A DNA stretch of 64,000 nucleotides from CATQGW01 sp965262235 (GTDB lineage: Bacteria; Chloroflexota; Dehalococcoidia; Bin125). Position 1 is the stretch's first letter, and each line of letters opens with the position of its first letter. Where the stretch lies: contig OZ253504.1 of NCBI GenBank assembly GCA_965262235.1, forward strand, positions 992,001 to 1,056,000, read 5' to 3'. A program made the position numbers and the translations under genes. Positions 16,794 to 25,242 of this stretch are shown here, piece after piece. The notes under the pieces were generated by a model. It searched no databases. It had not been told where the DNA came from and was given only the letters and a program-made list of their open reading frames with translations.

Positions 16794-17138
16794 CTAGAGG
16801 ACGTCGTCGCCGCTCTCGCCCGTGCGCACCCGGATCGCATCCTCGACATCGCTGACGAAGATCTTGCCGTCGCCGATGTTGCCCGTGCGAGCGTTGGCGA
16901 TGATCGCGTCAACGGCGCGATTCATCCAGTCCTCGGTCGAGACGACGATGGTCAGCTTGACCTTGGGCAGCATGTCGACGGTGTACGGCTGACCGCCGCG
17001 ACCGCTCAGCTTCACGCCGCCCTGGTGACCGTGGCCGATCACGTTTTCGGCATGCATGCCGTTGACATCGACATCGATCAGCGCGCGCTTGACGGCCTCG
17101 AGGGCCTCCGGGCGAATAATCGCTTCGATCCGTTTCAT
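16794..17138 (-). CDS. glnK: PII nitrogen regulatory protein (GlnB/GlnK)
   Basis: 114 aa, the usual length, starting MKRIEAIIRP. PII signatures: the T-loop with Tyr52 in QPYTVDMLPKVKL, equivalent to the modified Tyr51 of E. coli, and the C-terminal TGNIGDGKIFVSDVEDAIRVRTGE. The T-loop is one residue longer than E. coli GlnB, and Tyr46 is replaced by a serine. It senses 2-oxoglutarate and ATP/ADP and gates the ammonium channel encoded immediately upstream; the genes overlap by 4 nt. The amt-glnK pairing favours GlnK. Confidence 0.93.
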   Translation of the reverse strand: MKRIEAIIRPEALEAVKRALIDVDVNGMHAENVIGHGHQGGVKLSGRGGQPYTVDMLPKVKLTIVVSTEDWMNRAVDAIIANARTGNIGDGKIFVSDVEDAIRVRTGESGDDVL

Positions 17139-18454
17139 GGCAAGATCCTCCGCAGCGCTGTCAGTCCTGAGACGGGTTCTTCGCGCGACTCCTCGCTGGC
17201 GGCCCAGCCGACACCGATCTCATCGAAGGTGTAGGCCGGTTCGTTGTGCGTGCCGCGGTCGAGCCCAATCAGCTCTTCACGAGCCTCCACGCGTAGCGGC
17301 ATGAAGCGACTGATCGCCCAGAGGATGCCGATCGAGAGCGCCAACGACCAGGAGAGGGCCGCGAGAATGCCCACGAGCTGCTTCCAGACGAGGTCCCAAC
17401 CGCCTTCGATCGCCCCGGATACTCCCAGCGCGGCAGCGCCACCGACGGCGCCGACGGCGAAGAGCCCGGTTGCGAACGCGCCCCAGATGCCTCCGACGCC
17501 GTGGACGGCGAAGACATCGAGCGTGTCATCCATGTCGCGCCAGCGGTGCAACGCCCGGACGGCGTAGAAGCCGAGGACGCTGGCCATCGATCCGATCAGG
17601 ATCGCCGGCATTGCGTTGAGATATCCGTCGGTGGCGGGCCAGAGCCCGACGAAGCCCGCGGCGGGCGTAATCGCGACCAGGCCCGCGACGGCGCCGGTCG
17701 CGGCGCCGACAATCGAGGGCTGGCCGGTGTAGCGCCAGCTCAGCAACATCCACACGACCGCGCCCGCGGCGGCGGAGATCTGGGTTTGGACGAACGCGCT
17801 GATCGCGAGCTCGTTGGCCGCGAGGGCCGAGCCGGCGTTGAAGCCGAACCAGCCGAACCAGAGCAAGCCGGCGCCGAGCACCACCTTGGACACGTCGTGC
17901 GGTCGCGTCTCGGCGACGCTGTCGCGTCGGCGTCCGACGAACAGCGCGCCGGCAAGCGCGGCTGCGCCGGCGTTGATGTGAACCACGGTGCCGCCCGCGA
18001 AGTCGGCAGCGCCGAGCGTGTACAGCCAGCCGTCGATGTGCCAGACCCAGTGGGCCAGCGGCGCGTAGACGAAGGTCACCCAGGCGACCGTGAAGACGAG
18101 CAGCGCCTTGAAGCTGATGCGCTCCACGAAGGCGCCGGTGATCAGCGCCGGTGTGATGATCGCGAACATCAGCTGGAAGACCATGAACGCGAGGTCACCG
18201 CCCTCGAGGCCGCGCAGCCCGAAGTTGGTCAGGTTGCCAACGAAGCCGCCGATGTCGTTGCCGAATGCGAGGCTGTAGCCCCACAGCACCCAGACAACGG
18301 TCACCACTCCGATCATGATGAACGACTGCATAATCGTCGCGGCCGCGCTCTTGGTGCGCACCAGACCGCTGTAGAAGAGTGCGAGACCCGGTGTCATCAA
18401 CAGCACCAACGCCGCAGATGTCAAGAGCCAGGCCGTGTCGCCAGAATCGACCAT
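17135..18454 (-). CDS. amt: Ammonium transporter (Amt)
   Basis: 439 aa, ~11 membrane segments. Conserved features: LVLLMTPGLALFYSGLVRTK in the first helix; FVYAPLAHWVW; the two channel-lining histidines in VVHINAGAAAL and FAVHGVGGIWGAFATGLFA; and a ~45-residue cytoplasmic C-tail that normally contacts PII. There is no cleavable signal. It conducts ammonia/ammonium across the inner membrane. The glnK gene overlaps its 3' end. The start is the ATG at 18454, divergent from fabG across ~170 nt. Confidence 0.95.
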   Translation of the reverse strand: MVDSGDTAWLLTSAALVLLMTPGLALFYSGLVRTKSAAATIMQSFIMIGVVTVVWVLWGYSLAFGNDIGGFVGNLTNFGLRGLEGGDLAFMVFQLMFAIITPALITGAFVERISFKALLVFTVAWVTFVYAPLAHWVWHIDGWLYTLGAADFAGGTVVHINAGAAALAGALFVGRRRDSVAETRPHDVSKVVLGAGLLWFGWFGFNAGSALAANELAISAFVQTQISAAAGAVVWMLLSWRYTGQPSIVGAATGAVAGLVAITPAAGFVGLWPATDGYLNAMPAILIGSMASVLGFYAVRALHRWRDMDDTLDVFAVHGVGGIWGAFATGLFAVGAVGGAAALGVSGAIEGGWDLVWKQLVGILAALSWSLALSIGILWAISRFMPLRVEAREELIGLDRGTHNEPAYTFDEIGVGWAASEESREEPVSGLTALRRILP

Positions 18455-18624
18455 GTGGAACCTCCCTCAAGCCGCGTGCCGGTTCGCCGCAGCCCTCAGC
18501 GCCGCAGGTTACATCTATCTGCACGCCCGCATGCGTGACTGTTAAGCTCGCCCCTGAGTTCAGCCCTCGGCTGCTTGCCCAGCGCGGTATCGGGCGGAGC
18601 GGGGCGCCGACCGCGGAGACGACT

Positions 18625-19401
18625 TTGGCCGACGACAGCGACCCCGACCTCGACTTGGAACTCGCGGGCCGCATCGCGCTCGTGACCGGCGCGTCGCGCG
18701 GGATTGGCAAGGCGATCGCGTTGGATTTGGCGGGGCGCGGCGCCGATGTCGCGGTCAATTTCTCGCAGTCGCATACCGCCGCCGCCGCTGTCGCGGCGCA
18801 GATCGAGGCGCTTGGCCGGCGCAGCCTGGCCGTTCAGGGCGACGTGTCCGACCCCGATGCCGTGCGAGCGATGACGGACAGGGTCGGCGCGGAGCTGGGC
18901 AAGCCCGACATCCTGGTCAACAACGCCGGCATCACGCGCGACACGCTCGCGATGCGGATGAAGGACGAAGACTGGGCCGCGGTGCTGGCGACCGACCTGA
19001 CCGGCGCGTTTCTGGTCACGCGCGCCTGCATGCGCGCGATGGTGCGCAAGCGCTGGGGCCGGATCATCACGATCGGCTCGGTCGTGGGCACGATGGGCAA
19101 CGCCGGCCAGGTCAACTACGCGGCCGCCAAGGCGGGGCTGGCGGGCATGACGCGCTCGCTTGCGAAGGAGCTCGGCAGCCGCAACATCACGGTCAACCTC
19201 GTCGCGCCGGGCTTTATCCGAACCGACATCACGGCCGACCTGACACAGGAGCAGATCGACGCCGTGCTCAGCCAGGTACCGCTTGAGCGGCTGGGCGATC
19301 CCGAGGATGTCGCGCCGCTGGTGGGCTTCCTGGCCGGCGACGGCGCACGCTACATCACGGGCCAGGTCCTGCACGTCGACGGCGGGCTTGTGATGTCTTA
19401 G
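18625..19401 (+). CDS. fabG: 3-oxoacyl-ACP reductase FabG
   Basis: 258 aa from a TTG at 18625 preceded by GGAG at 6 nt; the frame is open further upstream but homology begins ~14 residues in. SDR motifs: VTGASRGIGKAIALDL (NADPH site), NNAGITRDTL, catalytic Ser in ITIGSVVGTMGN, Tyr-x3-Lys in VNYAAAKAGLAGM, and the C-terminal ITGQVLHVDGGLVM typical of FabG. It reduces 3-oxoacyl-ACP in fatty-acid elongation. It is the first gene of the fabG-fabD-fabF-fabF-acpP run. Confidence 0.9.
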   Translation: MADDSDPDLDLELAGRIALVTGASRGIGKAIALDLAGRGADVAVNFSQSHTAAAAVAAQIEALGRRSLAVQGDVSDPDAVRAMTDRVGAELGKPDILVNNAGITRDTLAMRMKDEDWAAVLATDLTGAFLVTRACMRAMVRKRWGRIITIGSVVGTMGNAGQVNYAAAKAGLAGMTRSLAKELGSRNITVNLVAPGFIRTDITADLTQEQIDAVLSQVPLERLGDPEDVAPLVGFLAGDGARYITGQVLHVDGGLVMS

Positions 19402-19411
19402 CACGGGCCCG

Positions 19412-19439
19412 TTCACCGACGCCCCGCGAGCGATACAAT
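19412..19439 (+). promoter_or_regulatory. Sigma-70-type promoter before fabD
   Basis: TTCACC (19412-19417) and TACAAT (19434-19439) with a 16-nt spacer, just after the fabG stop. It suggests fabD and the downstream genes also have their own promoter. Confidence 0.5.
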
Positions 19440-19513
19440 CAACAGAGGAATTTGAGGCGGCGCGCGCGCATGGATGCACATGGCGCCGACCCTGAGCTGC
19501 CTCGGGAGCACCA

Positions 19514-20524
19514 ATGGACAAAGAACCGCAAACTGCGGCCGATCTCGCGGAAGACGATGAATACGCAATCCTCTTCCCCGGACAGGGGTCGCAGTCGGTT
19601 GGCATGGCCGGCAAAGTGCTGGAGGTCTACCCCGGCGCCGAGCACTGGTTCGAGCGCGCCAATCAGATCCTCGACTACGACCTGCTCGACCTGATCGAGC
19701 GCGGCCCCGCTGCGCAACTCGACGACACGCAGCATTCACAGCCGGCGATCTTCGTCGCCAGCGTCGCGTGGCTGGAAGCGCTGCGCGACAAGTGGAACGC
19801 GGCCGGGCGGGCGCTCACGCCGACCGTGGTGTCGGGCCACAGCATGGGCCAGATCACCGCGATGCTCTCGGCGCACGCGCTCGACTTCGATGAGGCGCTG
19901 CGGCTGGTGCGGCGGCGCGGCGAGCTGATGCGCGACGCGAATCTGCGTCGACCCGGCGGGATGGCCTCGATCATCGGCCTGCGCGACCGCGTGCTGCGCA
20001 GCCTCGTGGGCGAAGTGGGCAACGACGGCACGATCGTGGTGGCCAACGACAATTGCCCGGGGCAGACAGTGGTGTCGGGCGACGTAGCCCCGCTGCGGCG
20101 GCTGATGCGGCTGGCAGAGGAACACGGCGCGCGCCGCGTCGTGCGGCTGCCGATCTCGATCGCCTCGCACTCGCCGCTGATGGAGGACGCGCAAACGCAG
20201 TTCCGCCAGGCGGTCAACGCGGTCAACTGGCGCGACCCCGTGGTGCCGGTCGTGAGCAACATCAGCGGGGGACTGATGCATCAGCGCGAACAGCTCATCC
20301 AGGAGCTGTCCGGCGCGCTCACCGCCCCGGTGCAGTGGCAAGCGGCTGTCAGGACGATGGCGGCGCAGGGTTCGACGCTGTTCGTCGAAGCCGGGCCCGG
20401 CGATGTGCTCTCGAAGCTGGTGCGGCGGATCTCGCAGTCCTCGTGGACCTTCCCACTCTCCGACGACGAAGCCGGCCTGGGCCGGCGCAACTACCCGGAC
20501 AAGAGCGACGGGATCCCCAAGTGA
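19514..20524 (+). CDS. fabD: Malonyl-CoA:ACP transacylase FabD
   Basis: 336 aa. Motifs: ILFPGQGSQSVGMAG, the nucleophile Ser110 in GHSMGQ (usually GHSLGE, so the glutamate is Gln here), Arg135 in RRRGELM, ANDNCPGQTVVSG, and the catalytic histidine in IASHSPLM. It loads malonyl groups onto ACP for fatty-acid synthesis. The start ATG at 19514 gives ~18 extra N-terminal residues before the core and has GGAG upstream. It has its own promoter and precedes fabF. Confidence 0.93.
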   Translation: MDKEPQTAADLAEDDEYAILFPGQGSQSVGMAGKVLEVYPGAEHWFERANQILDYDLLDLIERGPAAQLDDTQHSQPAIFVASVAWLEALRDKWNAAGRALTPTVVSGHSMGQITAMLSAHALDFDEALRLVRRRGELMRDANLRRPGGMASIIGLRDRVLRSLVGEVGNDGTIVVANDNCPGQTVVSGDVAPLRRLMRLAEEHGARRVVRLPISIASHSPLMEDAQTQFRQAVNAVNWRDPVVPVVSNISGGLMHQREQLIQELSGALTAPVQWQAAVRTMAAQGSTLFVEAGPGDVLSKLVRRISQSSWTFPLSDDEAGLGRRNYPDKSDGIPK

Positions 20525-20600
20525 CCAGGCCGCACCTCCGCCGCGGCTGTGGCCGGACCGCGCCGCGCGCTGGCAGTGCGCGGGGGCGCCGCTGCCTGTA

Positions 20601-21848
20601 ATGCGACGCACCGTGATCACCGGCCTGGGCGCCGTCACGCCCGTGGGCAACGACATGCGCTCGACCTGGGACGCGCTGATCGCCGGCAAGAGCGGCGTCG
20701 GCCGGATCGAGCGCTTCGACCCCGACGCCGTCGGCCTCAAATTCCCGCTGGCGGCGGAAGTTCGGGACTTCTCGCCCGAGGACGTGCTGCCCGACGCCAA
20801 GACGCTGCGGCACATGGACCGCAACGTGCAGTACGGCCTGGCCTCCGCGCTCGAGGCGATCGAGGATTCGGGCCTGAAGGTGGATGAAGACAATCGGCAT
20901 CGCGTCGGCGTGATCTTCGGCAGCGGCGGCGGTGGGATGCAGCTGGTGATTCACTGGGACGAGGTGATGAAGACGCGCGGCGCGCGCCGCGTCTCGCCGT
21001 TCGCGATGCCGAATCTGATCGCCGACGCCGCAAGTGGCCATATTTCGATCGCGTCGGGCGCGGCCGGGCCCAACTACTCGCCCACCTCGGCGTGCGCGAC
21101 GGGCGCGAACGCGGTGGCCGACGGGATGCTGCACATCGGCGCCGGTCGTGCCGACGCGCTGATTGTGGGCGGCAGCGAGGCGATCATCCTGCCGCTGTTC
21201 CACGCCTGCTTCGAGCGGATGGGCGTGCTGGCGTCGCCGGCGGAGCCGTTGACGGCGTCCTGCCGGCCCTACGACCTGCACCGCAACGGCTTCGTGCCCG
21301 GCGAGGGCGCAGCGGCGATGATGATCGAAGAGCTCGAGCACGCCCGCGCGCGCGGCGCGCACATCTACGCCGAAGTCGCCGGCGGCGGCAGCGCAAACGA
21401 CGCGCACGACATGGCGCAGCCCGATGGCGACGGACTGGGGCTGAAGATCGCCGTCGAGCAGGCGGTCAACGAGTCGCAGATCGACCTGCGCGAGGTTGGC
21501 TACGTTTCGACCCACGGGACCGGGACCAGACTCGGCGACCAGGTGGAGACGACGGCGATCAAGCAGATCTTCGGGGCGCACGCGTATGACTTGGCGATCT
21601 CGTCGATCAAGCCGGCCACCGGCCACATGATGGGCGCCAGCGGGGCGCTTGAGGTGGCCATCTGCGCGCTGACGCTCGACCGCGGGATCGCCCCACCGAC
21701 GCTGAACTACGAGACGCCTGACCCCGACTGCGATCTCGACTACATTCCCAACCAGCCACGCGAACTCGACATCGAGGCCGCGCTCTCCGTTTCCGTCGGC
21801 CTCGGCGGCCACAACGCCGCCGTGCTGCTCAAGCGTTATCGCGAGTGA
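20601..21848 (+). CDS. fabF: 3-oxoacyl-ACP synthase II FabF, first copy
   Basis: 415 aa, normal length. Beginning MRRTVITGLGAVTPVGND. The Cys-His-His triad is complete: Cys165 in PTSACATGAN, His in THGTGTRLGD, His in SSIKPATGHMMGASGA. It condenses malonyl-ACP with acyl-ACP. No good Shine-Dalgarno precedes the ATG at 20601, which is the only sensible start, 76 nt after fabD. The second fabF starts with GTG overlapping this stop by 4 nt, so the two are translationally coupled. Confidence 0.95.
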   Translation: MRRTVITGLGAVTPVGNDMRSTWDALIAGKSGVGRIERFDPDAVGLKFPLAAEVRDFSPEDVLPDAKTLRHMDRNVQYGLASALEAIEDSGLKVDEDNRHRVGVIFGSGGGGMQLVIHWDEVMKTRGARRVSPFAMPNLIADAASGHISIASGAAGPNYSPTSACATGANAVADGMLHIGAGRADALIVGGSEAIILPLFHACFERMGVLASPAEPLTASCRPYDLHRNGFVPGEGAAAMMIEELEHARARGAHIYAEVAGGGSANDAHDMAQPDGDGLGLKIAVEQAVNESQIDLREVGYVSTHGTGTRLGDQVETTAIKQIFGAHAYDLAISSIKPATGHMMGASGALEVAICALTLDRGIAPPTLNYETPDPDCDLDYIPNQPRELDIEAALSVSVGLGGHNAAVLLKRYRE

Positions 21849-23101
21849 CTACCATCGACCCGGCACAACGCATCGTCATCACCGGCATCGGACCTGTCAC
21901 GCCGATTGGGATCGGCGTGGACGCGTTCTGGGAGTCCCTGAAAATGGGCCGCTCCGGCGTGCGCCGCGTGCCGGACCTCGTCGAAGCCGGGCTGAAGGTC
22001 CAGATCGCGGCGGATATCCCGGAGTTCGAGCCGACCGACTTCATGCAGTCGAAGGCGGCGCGGCGGATGGCGCGTTTCTCACAGCTCGGGGTCGCTGCCG
22101 CGCACCTCGCGATCCAGGACGCCGGGCTCGACCTCGAGCAGCAGGATTCGGAGCGCGTCGCGACCGTCGTCAACACGGGCGGCGGGGGCGTGACGACGAT
22201 CGCCGAACAATCGCACGTACTCAACGAGCGCGGGCCAGGGCGCGTCTCGGCGCTGTTCGTGCCGATGATGGCCGGCAACATGGCCTCCTGCCAGGTCTCG
22301 ATCGAGCTGGGCCTGCGCGGGCCCACGATCACCTCGCTGGCGGCCTGCGCGAGCAGCGTCTACGCATTCATCGACGGGCGTCAGCTGCTGCTCGGCGGTG
22401 AGGCCGACCTCGCGCTCGTCGGCGGCACGGAATCGAACGTCTCGCCGCTGGGCATCGCCGGCCTGGCCAACATGCACGCGCTCTCGCGTCGCAACGACGA
22501 GCCGACCCGCGCGTCGCGTCCGTTCGACCGCGACCGCGACGGATTCGTCTTCGGCGAGGGCGCCGTGGTCTGCATCCTCGAGACGCTTGAGCAGGCGCGC
22601 GCACGCGGCGCGCGGATCTACGCCGAGGTGCTCGGCGGCGGACGCACGGCTGACGCATTTCACATCACGGCGCCCGATCCGCAGGGTGAGGGCGCAGCGC
22701 GCGCGATGCGCGCGGCGATCCGCAACTCCGACCTCGTGCCGGAGGACGTCGACTACATCTGCGCGCACGGCACCGGCACCGCGATGAACGACGCGATCGA
22801 GACGCGGGCGATTCGCGAGGTCTTCGGTGAGCACGCCGACCGGCTCGCGGTCAGCTCGCCGAAGAGCATGACCGGGCACCTGATGGGCGCGGCGGGCGCG
22901 GTCTCGGCTGCGGCTGCGGCGTTGGCGATCTACCACGGCGTCCTGCCGCCGACGATCAACCACGAGCATGCAGACCCGGACTGCGATCTCGACTATGTTC
23001 CGCAGCACTCGCGCGCGGCCGATGTGCGCGTGGCGCTGGTCAACGGCTTCGGCTTCGGCGGGCAGAACGGCGTGGTCGCGCTCGCGCGCCTCAGTGAGTA
23101 G
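21845..23101 (+). CDS. 3-oxoacyl-ACP synthase II FabF, second copy
   Basis: 418 aa from a GTG overlapping the first fabF stop. Motifs RIVITGIGPVTPIGIG, Cys168 in TSLAACASSVYAF, AHGTGTAMND and SMTGHLMGAAGA: again a complete Cys-His-His triad. Unlike polyketide chain-length factors, which lack the cysteine, it should be catalytically active. The two copies are clearly divergent, so different chain-length roles are possible. No fabH is in the window; one of the two might serve initiation, but this is speculation. Confidence 0.92.
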   Translation: MTTIDPAQRIVITGIGPVTPIGIGVDAFWESLKMGRSGVRRVPDLVEAGLKVQIAADIPEFEPTDFMQSKAARRMARFSQLGVAAAHLAIQDAGLDLEQQDSERVATVVNTGGGGVTTIAEQSHVLNERGPGRVSALFVPMMAGNMASCQVSIELGLRGPTITSLAACASSVYAFIDGRQLLLGGEADLALVGGTESNVSPLGIAGLANMHALSRRNDEPTRASRPFDRDRDGFVFGEGAVVCILETLEQARARGARIYAEVLGGGRTADAFHITAPDPQGEGAARAMRAAIRNSDLVPEDVDYICAHGTGTAMNDAIETRAIREVFGEHADRLAVSSPKSMTGHLMGAAGAVSAAAAALAIYHGVLPPTINHEHADPDCDLDYVPQHSRAADVRVALVNGFGFGGQNGVVALARLSE

Positions 23102-23159
23102 CCTCTTCAAACCGGGTCGCTGCCGTGATCGCAGCTGAGATCTCTCGGGGGGAACGCTC

Positions 23160-23414
23160 ATGAGCAGTGTGCAGGATCGCGTTCGACAACTGATCGCCGA
23201 CCAGCTCCGGCAGCCGCTGGAGAAGGTCACGAACGAAGCGCATCTGATCGACGACCTCGACGCCGACTCGCTCGACATCGTCGACCTGACGATCGCGCTC
23301 GAGGAAACGTTCTCGACCGACGACAAGATGATCGAGATTCCCGAAGAGGACGCGGCCGAGATTCGGACCGTGCAGTCGCTGCTCGATTACCTGGCGGCGC
23401 ACGACATCGCATGA
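23160..23414 (+). CDS. acpP: Acyl carrier protein
   Basis: 84 aa, acidic, with the 4'-phosphopantetheine attachment Ser37 in DDLDADSLDIVDL followed by the helix II pattern IALEETF. It carries acyl chains for the Fab enzymes encoded just upstream. The ATG at 23160 has a GGGGGG-rich site 8-13 nt upstream. The C-terminal IRTVQSLLDYLAAHDIA is typical of ACPs. Confidence 0.95.
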   Translation: MSSVQDRVRQLIADQLRQPLEKVTNEAHLIDDLDADSLDIVDLTIALEETFSTDDKMIEIPEEDAAEIRTVQSLLDYLAAHDIA

Positions 23415-23454
23415 GCGCACGCTGGACAGCGGGCGAGCACGGGGCGAGCACAGG

Positions 23455-23757
23455 GTGAACGCGATGCCGCTGCAGAAGATCCGCGCCGAGGCGATCCCGC
23501 ACGCGGCGATCGCGCAGCGGGCCGTCGACCTCAACGCCGAGGGCATCCGGCTGGAAGAGGGTCGCACGCTGCTGAACCGCTCGGTCGAATCAGCGTCGGC
23601 GCTGATCGTGGTTGAGGGTGAGATGCGGGTGGGGATCATCGACGACGACGCGACCCTGGCGCAGGGCGAGGGCGTGCTGCTGCCGGCCGGCGCGACCTAT
23701 TCGCTGCGGGCCGAGGTCGGGTCGCTGGCGTTCGTCTTCTCGACGCGCAGCGACTGA
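23455..23757 (+). CDS. Small cupin-like protein, 100 aa
   Basis: Starts at GTG 23455 (or ATG 23464). The second half reads as one cupin barrel: ALIVVEGEMRVGIIDDD, then LAQGEGVLLPAGATYSLRAE, which match the two cupin motifs in spacing, with few metal-binding histidines. A ligand or metal cannot be assigned. It follows acpP by 40 nt on the same strand and may end the fab operon. It is convergent with truB, with a repeat fragment and a hairpin between them. Confidence 0.65.
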   Translation: MNAMPLQKIRAEAIPHAAIAQRAVDLNAEGIRLEEGRTLLNRSVESASALIVVEGEMRVGIIDDDATLAQGEGVLLPAGATYSLRAEVGSLAFVFSTRSD

Positions 23758-23762
23758 GAAAG

Positions 23763-23810
23763 CGCTGAACAACCCTGATCCCCTCTCCCCCCGCGCAGCA
23801 GAAGGGGGCG
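23763..23810. repeat. Partial copy of the 6131-6300 inverted-repeat element
   Basis: Reads GCTGAACAA....GATCCCCTCTCCCCCCGCG and then a degenerate GGGGG arm. It matches the reverse complement of the right arm of the 6131-6300 element over about 35 nt. It lies between the cupin gene and truB. Confidence 0.65.
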
Positions 23811-23825
23811 GATTCGGATCGGACT

Positions 23826-23860
23826 CCGCTGACCACTCGATCACTCAATGTGGTCAGCGG
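23826..23860. terminator. Hairpin between convergent genes
   Basis: Perfect 11-bp inverted repeat CCGCTGACCAC / GTGGTCAGCGG with a 13-nt loop. It covers the truB stop codon (23854-23856) and follows the cupin gene. No long U-tract follows, so termination is inferred from position. Confidence 0.5.
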
Positions 23861-24843
23861 GGGTGCAGAACTTTCTCAGGCTGCCAGCGGCCTGGCTCAA
23901 GCGCGTCGTCCTTCAGCACCGCGATGACGACCCCCGCCGCGTCGAGCGCGAGCGCACGGCGCTGACCGGGGCTGGGACGGGCGCGGATCGATTGCCCGCG
24001 GCGAATCCGCGCCAGCTGTTCGCCGGACAGATCGAAATGCGGCCAGTCGCTGAACAGCCGCGCCGGAGATTCGGTCAGCGACCAAAACTGCTCGGCCTCA
24101 TGCGCCGCCTCGAGCGCTGCGGTGGTGTGGGCGTCGTCGGTGGTCATGTCGCCGATCCGCGTGCGACGCATCTCGATCACGTGCGCACCGCAGCCGAGCG
24201 ACGCGCCGAGGTCGCGGGCGACGGCGCGGACGTAGGTGCCGGTGCTGACGCGCATCGCGACGCGCAGCTGCGGAAGATCGAGTTCGAGCAGCTCGATCTC
24301 GTGGATCGTGACGGTGCGCGGCTCGATTTCGAGCGGCTCGCCGGCGCGCGCCGCGCGGTGCGCGGCGACGCCGCCCACCTTCACGGCGCTGTAGCTCGGC
24401 GGCGCCTGCGAGATCTCACCCTGAAACACGGCCAGCTCGGCCTCGATGTCTGCGCGAGTGAGCGCCGGCACCGGGCCGGAGGAGATGACCTCGCCCTCGC
24501 TGTCGTCGGTGTCGGTGCTGGCGCCGAGCAGCACGGTGGCCTCGTAGGACTTGGAATAGGGCGCCAGATATTCGTTGAGACGCGTGGCTGCGCCGATGAA
24601 GATCGGCAGCAGACCGGTGGCCAGAGGGTCCAGCGTGCCGCCGTGGCCGACGCGGCGGATGCCGGTCCAGCGGCGCACGTCGCTCACGATGTCGTGCGAG
24701 GTGGGGCCGCTCGGCTTGTCGACGAGGATCACGGCGCCGGGATGGCCCGGCTCGTCGCGGCGCCGGCCGCGCCGACCGCGGCCGCGGCGAGAGCCGGCGC
24801 CGCGCGGCGCCGGTTCCGGCTGTATCGCTTCCGAGTCGCTCAC
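23854..24843 (-). CDS. truB: tRNA pseudouridine(55) synthase TruB
   Basis: 329 aa. Catalytic Asp72 in VGHGGTLDPLATGLLP; KPSGPTSHDIV before it; later ATVLLGASTDTDD and QAPPSYSAVKVGGVAAHRAAR. It converts U55 of tRNAs to pseudouridine. Unusual: the first ~35 residues are an Arg/Gly-rich extension (RGRGRRGRRR) that could bind RNA. The GTG start at 24843 overlaps the rbfA stop by 4 nt. It is the last gene of the nusA operon. Confidence 0.95.
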   Translation of the reverse strand: MSDSEAIQPEPAPRGAGSRRGRGRRGRRRDEPGHPGAVILVDKPSGPTSHDIVSDVRRWTGIRRVGHGGTLDPLATGLLPIFIGAATRLNEYLAPYSKSYEATVLLGASTDTDDSEGEVISSGPVPALTRADIEAELAVFQGEISQAPPSYSAVKVGGVAAHRAARAGEPLEIEPRTVTIHEIELLELDLPQLRVAMRVSTGTYVRAVARDLGASLGCGAHVIEMRRTRIGDMTTDDAHTTAALEAAHEAEQFWSLTESPARLFSDWPHFDLSGEQLARIRRGQSIRARPSPGQRRALALDAAGVVIAVLKDDALEPGRWQPEKVLHPR

Positions 24844-25229
24844 GTTGCCGACGCCTCGTCATTGCTGACGAGCCCGCGGAGCCGCTCGTTGACCTCGGCG
24901 GAGAGCGCGATGCGGTCGTCGCGCTCGAACTCGACGAGCGGGATGTGCCTCATGTGCAGCCGCTTGCGCAGCATCCGGTGCACGAACGGTTCGGCGCTGC
25001 GCAGTGCGACGAGCGCGGCCTGCAGCGATTCAGCCTGCGCCTCGGGCGAATCAGTGGGCTGCGGCATCACCGAGACGAGCGCGCGAGCGTGCCGTAGGTC
25101 GCGGCTGACATGAACCTCGGTGATGCTGAGCATCGGCGCTTCGAGGCGCGGGTCCTTGAGTTCGCGCGCGACGACCTCAGCGACGCTGTCGCGCAGCAGA
25201 TCGTTCACGCGGGCCATGCGGTCGGGCAT
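24840..25229 (-). CDS. rbfA: Ribosome-binding factor A
   Basis: 129 aa, normal length. Family features: MARVNDLLRDSVAEVVAREL, DPRLEAPMLSITEVHVSRDLRHA and the basic LRKRLHMRHIPLVEF. It binds the 30S subunit during maturation of the 16S rRNA 5' end. It sits 13 nt after infB and overlaps truB, in the classical infB-rbfA-truB order. Confidence 0.95.
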   Translation of the reverse strand: MPDRMARVNDLLRDSVAEVVARELKDPRLEAPMLSITEVHVSRDLRHARALVSVMPQPTDSPEAQAESLQAALVALRSAEPFVHRMLRKRLHMRHIPLVEFERDDRIALSAEVNERLRGLVSNDEASAT

Positions 25230-25242
25230 CGGCTGCGTCCGG

